In this document: piece by piece, positions 60,800 through 64,000 of the stretch
Layout of the letters: the number at the start of each line of letters is the position of its first letter
Position numbering within the stretch: position 1 is the stretch's first letter
Assembly: GCF_000383415.1 (NCBI RefSeq)
Contig: NZ_KB911258.1
Span: 80,056 to 144,055 of the forward strand
Direction: 5' to 3'
Length of the DNA stretch: 64,000 bases
From: Hyphomicrobium zavarzinii ATCC 27496
GTDB taxonomy: Bacteria > Pseudomonadota > Alphaproteobacteria > Rhizobiales > Hyphomicrobiaceae
Translations under genes and position numbers: made by a program
Notes under the pieces: generated by a model
Told to the model about the DNA's origin: nothing
The model's input: the letters and a program-made list of their open reading frames with translations, nothing else
Database searches by the model: none

Positions 60800-61369
60800 G
60801 TGGTTAAAGTGATCGCCAGCTCGATTCGTAAGGGCAATGTTCTCGATCTCGACGGCAAGCTCGCCGTCGTCATCTCGGCGGAGAATATCCATCCGGGTAA
60901 GGGCACGCCCGTCACGCATCTCGAAATGCGTCGCATCGCCGATGGCGTGAAGGTGACCGAGCGCTACCGCACCACCGACCAGGTCGAGCGCGCCTACCTC
61001 GAGGAGAAGGACTACAACTACCTCTACGAGGACGAGATGGGTTTCAACTTCATGCAGCCCGAAACCTTCGACCAGATCCCGGTCTCGAAGGAGGTGCTGG
61101 GTGATCAGGCCATCTGGCTCCAGGAAGGCATGACCTGCACGATTTCGATGTTCGAAGGCAATCCGATCGCCATCGAGCTGCCCGCCCGCGTCGTCCTCGA
61201 GATCGTCGAGGCGGATCCCGTCGTGAAGGGCCAGACCGCGTCCTCCTCCTACAAGCCCGCCAAGCTCTCCAACGGCGCGCGTATCATGGTGCCCCCGCAC
61301 ATCGGCAGCGGCACGCGCGTCGTCGTCATGACGGCTGACGGCTCTTACGTTGAGCGCGCAAAGGACTGA
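60800..61369 (+). CDS. efp: Elongation factor P
   Basis: 189 aa. Helps the ribosome through polyproline stretches. Begins [19 protein letters not shown]; the modification site is in [14 protein letters not shown] with Lys34 at the loop tip, as required for EpmA/EpmB beta-lysylation. Later motifs: [20 protein letters not shown] and [20 protein letters not shown]. The GTG at 60800 is preceded by GGAGAAG at good spacing and gives the family's normal length; longer in-frame extensions have no support. Confidence 0.96.
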   Translation: MVKVIASSIRKGNVLDLDGKLAVVISAENIHPGKGTPVTHLEMRRIADGVKVTERYRTTDQVERAYLEEKDYNYLYEDEMGFNFMQPETFDQIPVSKEVLGDQAIWLQEGMTCTISMFEGNPIAIELPARVVLEIVEADPVVKGQTASSSYKPAKLSNGARIMVPPHIGSGTRVVVMTADGSYVERAKD

Positions 61370-61395
61370 TCGGAACGATCGTCGGTGAAACGAGA

Positions 61396-61430
61396 AGCGC
61401 GCCCGGAGCAGTGCTCGGGCGCGCTTTTTT
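61396..61430 (+). terminator. Intrinsic terminator after efp
   Basis: A 10-bp GC-rich stem (AGCGCGCCCG with CGGGCGCGCT, with additional pairing inside the loop) followed by TTTTTT, 26 bases past the stop codon of efp. Confidence 0.92.
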
Positions 61431-61473
61431 GTGGGCGAAGCTGGCGCGGACAGGTTGGCCCGGCCTGGCGCCG

Positions 61474-61743
61474 TTAGAATAATCCGGGCGGCCCCGGGAA
61501 CGGACCCCACGGGCTATTCGGATAGGCGTAGGAGCGATCGCGCTTGACCCGCTTGTGGGCGTGGTGCTTCCGGTGGGCGCGCCTCGGCTCATAGGAGCGG
61601 CTCACGCGTCCGTGCAGGTCATAGGTCTCGCCGTAGGCAGAAACGGCCTGAGCCTGATCTTTTCGCCCGGCATGAGCGTCGTGCGACACCATAAACAAGA
61701 CGCTGACGGTCATCAGAGCGGCGAGCATGAATGAATAGGGCAC
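61474..61743 (-). CDS. Small secreted, strongly basic protein
   Basis: 89 aa starting at a GTG with GGAGG seven bases upstream (VPYSFMLAALMTVSVLFMVS); an in-frame ATG at 61764 is an alternative. After the signal peptide the mature part is rich in Arg, His and Lys (RRAHRKHHAHKRVKRDRSYA) and ends in Pro-rich PNSPWGPFPGPPGLF. It lies 55 bases after a strongly acidic secreted protein gene on the same strand. No family recognised. Confidence 0.6.
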   Translation of the reverse strand: MPYSFMLAALMTVSVLFMVSHDAHAGRKDQAQAVSAYGETYDLHGRVSRSYEPRRAHRKHHAHKRVKRDRSYAYPNSPWGPFPGPPGLF

Positions 61744-61798
61744 CGCATCACCTCCAGGGTGCATGTCGACTGTCATGCATAAACGCGCCAGCCGCCGA

Positions 61799-62056
61799 TT
61801 AGGTTCGGATGCCTTGGTCCGTATCCTCGGCGTCCCACTCGTCGTCGCGAGGGCCGCGGGCATCCTCGTCGTCGCCGTCACCGTCCGGATCATCGAGATC
61901 GGCCGATCCGCCATCGTCGTCGTAGGCGCCCCCGCCATATTCGTCGTCGAATGCCAGCGCTGGATTGTCGGGGGCCGAGGGAATGGCAAACGATTGTGTG
62001 CCCCCGAGCGGTCCGGCGAGAAGCAGAAGGGCGGAGAGGAGAGCGAAAGTACGCAT
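61799..62056 (-). CDS. Small secreted, Asp-rich acidic protein
   Basis: 85 aa with a signal peptide (MRTFALLSALLLLAGPLGGT) and a mature part made largely of Asp, Glu and Gly (YDDDGGSADLDDPDGDGDDE, DEWDAEDTDQG). GGAGGTGCC precedes the ATG, the same ribosome-site style as the basic partner gene downstream. Asp-rich composition suggests calcium binding or charge pairing with the basic protein. Confidence 0.65.
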   Translation of the reverse strand: MRTFALLSALLLLAGPLGGTQSFAIPSAPDNPALAFDDEYGGGAYDDDGGSADLDDPDGDGDDEDARGPRDDEWDAEDTDQGIRT

Positions 62057-62210
62057 CGGCACCTCCAGACGAAATCTACCGTCGTCATGGATGAACCCCA
62101 AATGGGGCCATCGGAAGGTGGGGAAGGGGGACCGGGGTCGCACCCTGTCGCAGCCGTGCGAGGCACGCCGAGAACGCCCGTAAAATAGGGGCTGAAAGAG
62201 GGGCTAACCC

Positions 62211-62909
62211 TCAGAATTTGATGAGCGTCGAGGGCTTGTGCTCGCCCACGCTTTCGGCAAACAGGCTCTGAACGCGCGGCACGATCTCGCTCGCCTGGGT
62301 GACGACGCCGAAGCGGACCTCGAGCCCCGGACGGATGAAGGCTTCCTTGCGCATATGTGCGAGGAGGTTCAGGAACGGCGTCCAGAAGTCCGCGATGTTG
62401 GCCACGACGATGGGCTTGCTGTGCTGGCCGAGCTGCGACCAGGTGAGCTGCTCCACCAGCTCCTCGAGCGTGCCGATGCCGCCGGGCAGCGCCACGAACG
62501 CATCGGACCTTTCGTACATCTGCCGTTTGCGCTCGTGCATGTCCCGCGTGACGATGAGATCGGTTACCTCGCGCAGCATGTGCTCGCGAACGGTGAGGAA
62601 CTCGGGAATGATGCCGGTCACGCTGCCGCCCGCCGCCAGCGCCGCGCGCGCAACCTCGCCCATGAGGCCGAGACCGCCGCCGCCATAGACGAGGCCGATG
62701 CCGTTTTCTCCCAGGGCCCGCCCCAGCGTGTGCGCGGCCTCGGCATAGATCGGGTTCTCACCCACGCCGGACCCGCAGTAGACGCAGACGTTCCGCAGCG
62801 CCCTGGAGGACGAAACAGCGGCGCCATTCGTCGTCTGCTCGTCCTTTCTCACGCGCTGGATGTCGACAGGTTTGAGTGGGGTAATGTTTGTTTCTGAAGG
62901 GCTTTTCAA
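62211..62909 (-). CDS. LOG family protein (TIGR00730; lysine decarboxylase-like fold)
   Basis: 232 aa. The core NVCVYCGSGVGENPIYAEAA, GIGLVYGGGGLGLMGEVARA and the signature ALPGGIGTLEELVEQLTWSQ (PGGxGTxxE) mark the LOG family, nucleoside 5'-monophosphate phosphoribohydrolases that release bases such as cytokinins. The start is a TTG at 62909 with AAGGAAA upstream; the first 35 residues are not conserved. No operon partners. Confidence 0.88.
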   Translation of the reverse strand: MKSPSETNITPLKPVDIQRVRKDEQTTNGAAVSSSRALRNVCVYCGSGVGENPIYAEAAHTLGRALGENGIGLVYGGGGLGLMGEVARAALAAGGSVTGIIPEFLTVREHMLREVTDLIVTRDMHERKRQMYERSDAFVALPGGIGTLEELVEQLTWSQLGQHSKPIVVANIADFWTPFLNLLAHMRKEAFIRPGLEVRFGVVTQASEIVPRVQSLFAESVGEHKPSTLIKF

Positions 62910-63143
62910 GTCGTTTCCTTAATACGGATAAGATACGGACCTAGAACATGGTCTGTTCCATTTAGATGGCGTTCCGGTGACTGTCTGCCAATAGGGGCCG
63001 GCGACCGGGACTGAGGATGCGGCGTTAACTTGCGGTCGGGCTTAAGCAAAGACCGGAAGTTCGTTGACCCCGCCCCCCTGGAATGGCCTAACCTGGGGGT
63101 AAGCCCGCGGACGGGAGCCCGTGCGCATGAGTGGAGTGCCGGA

Positions 63144-64000
63144 GTGAGTGCGTCGATGCTGGATAGGCAACCCGGAAGGCTGGCCGCGATCTCGGCCGCT
63201 GCTTTGCTTGGATGCATGGCGCCAGGCATCGCCGCAGCCGGGTCGGCAAAGCCGTCAGATAACTCAGACACCGCAGAGACCAAGGGCGCCGAGACGCGTA
63301 GCGCGCCTGAGCCCAAAAGCGTTCTGCCCGAAGCGCTGACCGAATGGCTGGAGCGCGCGGCGCATGCCTATCAGGCCGATGTCGCAGACAAGCTGTCGGT
63401 GCCGCGTGAAACTGGGGCAGTGTCGTCCGGACAGCCCCCGCAAAGCTACTCCGCCAAGGCCTACGATGTCCTGCGCACCGGAATCGCGGCCGCGCTGGGC
63501 TACGTGTCTTATTGGATCGAGCGCGCCTATCAGGTCGCGGGTCTCCCGCCGCCCGATCTCACAAATCGCCTCGCTGGTGATCAGTCTGCCCGCGACGCCA
63601 AGGAATTCGTCGAGGCACGCCGCCGGGCCGAGGCGGAGTGGAAGGACGCGGTTGCACGGGCCGACGCCGCAGCCGCGGCGGCGGCGCGTGAGGCGGAGGC
63701 AGCGCCAGGAGCGATGGGCGATAGCCCCGCCGAAGCCGAGCGCAAACGCGCAGAAGCCCGCAAGAAGGAGCTCGAGCAGATCAAGCGTGATCTCGATCAG
63801 CGGATCTCTGACGGCCTCGCCAAATTGGAGGCGTTTGAGAAAGCCGAGACCGCGCGCAAGGCCGAGGAGGCCCAGAAGGCTCAGAGGGAACAGGAAAGGC
63901 TGGCCCAGGAAGCTGCCCGGAACGCCGAGGACGCCCTGAAGACCGCCGAGGCGGAGCAGGCGAGAAAGGCGGAAGAGGCCCGCAAGGCCGAGGAAGCGCG
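63144..64000 (+). CDS. Secreted TolA-like Ala/Glu/Lys-rich coiled-coil protein (3' end beyond window)
   Basis: 285 codons are visible. An N-terminal export signal (LAAISAAALLGCMAPGIAAA) is followed by a linker with EALTEWLERAAHAYQADVAD, a conserved-looking part (AYDVLRTGIAAALGYVSYWI, ERAYQVAG) and then, from about residue 160, a long stretch of Ala, Glu, Lys and Arg (ARREAEAEWK, EAERKRAEARKKELEQIKRD, ARKAEEAQKAQREQERLAQE) typical of a single long coiled coil. GTG at 63144 or ATG at 63156 may be the start. The C-terminus is outside the window, so the function is open; envelope-spanning proteins such as TolA use this layout. Confidence 0.65.
   Translation, partial: MSASMLDRQPGRLAAISAAALLGCMAPGIAAAGSAKPSDNSDTAETKGAETRSAPEPKSVLPEALTEWLERAAHAYQADVADKLSVPRETGAVSSGQPPQSYSAKAYDVLRTGIAAALGYVSYWIERAYQVAGLPPPDLTNRLAGDQSARDAKEFVEARRRAEAEWKDAVARADAAAAAAAREAEAAPGAMGDSPAEAERKRAEARKKELEQIKRDLDQRISDGLAKLEAFEKAETARKAEEAQKAQREQERLAQEAARNAEDALKTAEAEQARKAEEARKAEEA

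Noticed and set aside
1..64000. CRISPR array, prophage, insertion sequence or integrase genes
   Set aside because: I found no regularly spaced direct repeats and no transposase, integrase or phage structural genes; the tRNA-Val gene shows no adjoining integrase or obvious attachment-site copy.

Overview
The window is about 64 kb of GC-rich DNA. The best fit is a chromosome of an alphaproteobacterium of the Hyphomicrobiales (Rhizobiales) type. The evidence is the order rpsB-tsf-pyrH-frr-uppS, an S2 protein with the long alphaproteobacterial C-terminal extension, HemA of the C4 (Shemin) type, and a dispersed intergenic repeat of a kind common in this group. The genus cannot be read from the sequence. 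Functions come from motif reading, not from database searches.

Layout. 1-4837: a minus-strand housekeeping block for translation and envelope (rpsB, tsf, pyrH, frr, uppS; uppS is cut by the left edge). 5075-6130: a small membrane protein and an RMND1/DUF155 protein. 6689-21522: the most distinctive region. Two divergent gene sets flank an AT-rich control region (14543-15220). The minus set encodes a 2Fe-2S/FAD reductase, a tetraheme cytochrome c, a diheme cytochrome b-like membrane protein and a 10-heme cytochrome c, followed by a GAF-Fis regulator and a NarL-type response regulator. The plus set encodes a pentaheme cytochrome c, an outer-membrane beta-barrel, a Tyr-rich secreted protein, a CcmI/CycH-like TPR protein and 5-aminolevulinate synthase. 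Together they supply about 19 c-type hemes, a membrane quinone- or NADH-side entry, an outer-membrane pore, and heme synthesis and maturation helpers. I read this as a candidate trans-envelope electron conduit unlike the standard Mtr/Pio sets.

21533-32402: metabolic and housekeeping genes (flavin reductase, ThDP enzyme, DUF4384 protein, rmuC, tex, ornithine/diaminopimelate-type decarboxylase). 33381-36384: a three-gene operon of the cytochrome bd superfamily in which the CydA-like subunit carries a C-terminal heme c domain. 36495-46598: a metal-acquisition island with four DUF2946-like small proteins, two TonB-dependent receptors arranged as a mirror-image duplication, a PfpI-family protein and a PepSY membrane protein.

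47002-56679: Tat-type sulfatase, tRNA-Val(CAC), TusA, an RND/MMPL exporter, a DsrE protein, two secreted proteins, a molybdopterin oxidoreductase and a DUF6980-like protein. 56700-57064: a cluster of dispersed repeats. 57061-61430: EpmB, a GFA protein, EpmA, a membrane protein and EF-P; together these carry out EF-P Lys34 beta-lysylation. 61474-64000: a pair of oppositely charged small secreted proteins, a LOG-family protein and the start of a TolA-like coiled-coil protein that runs off the right edge.
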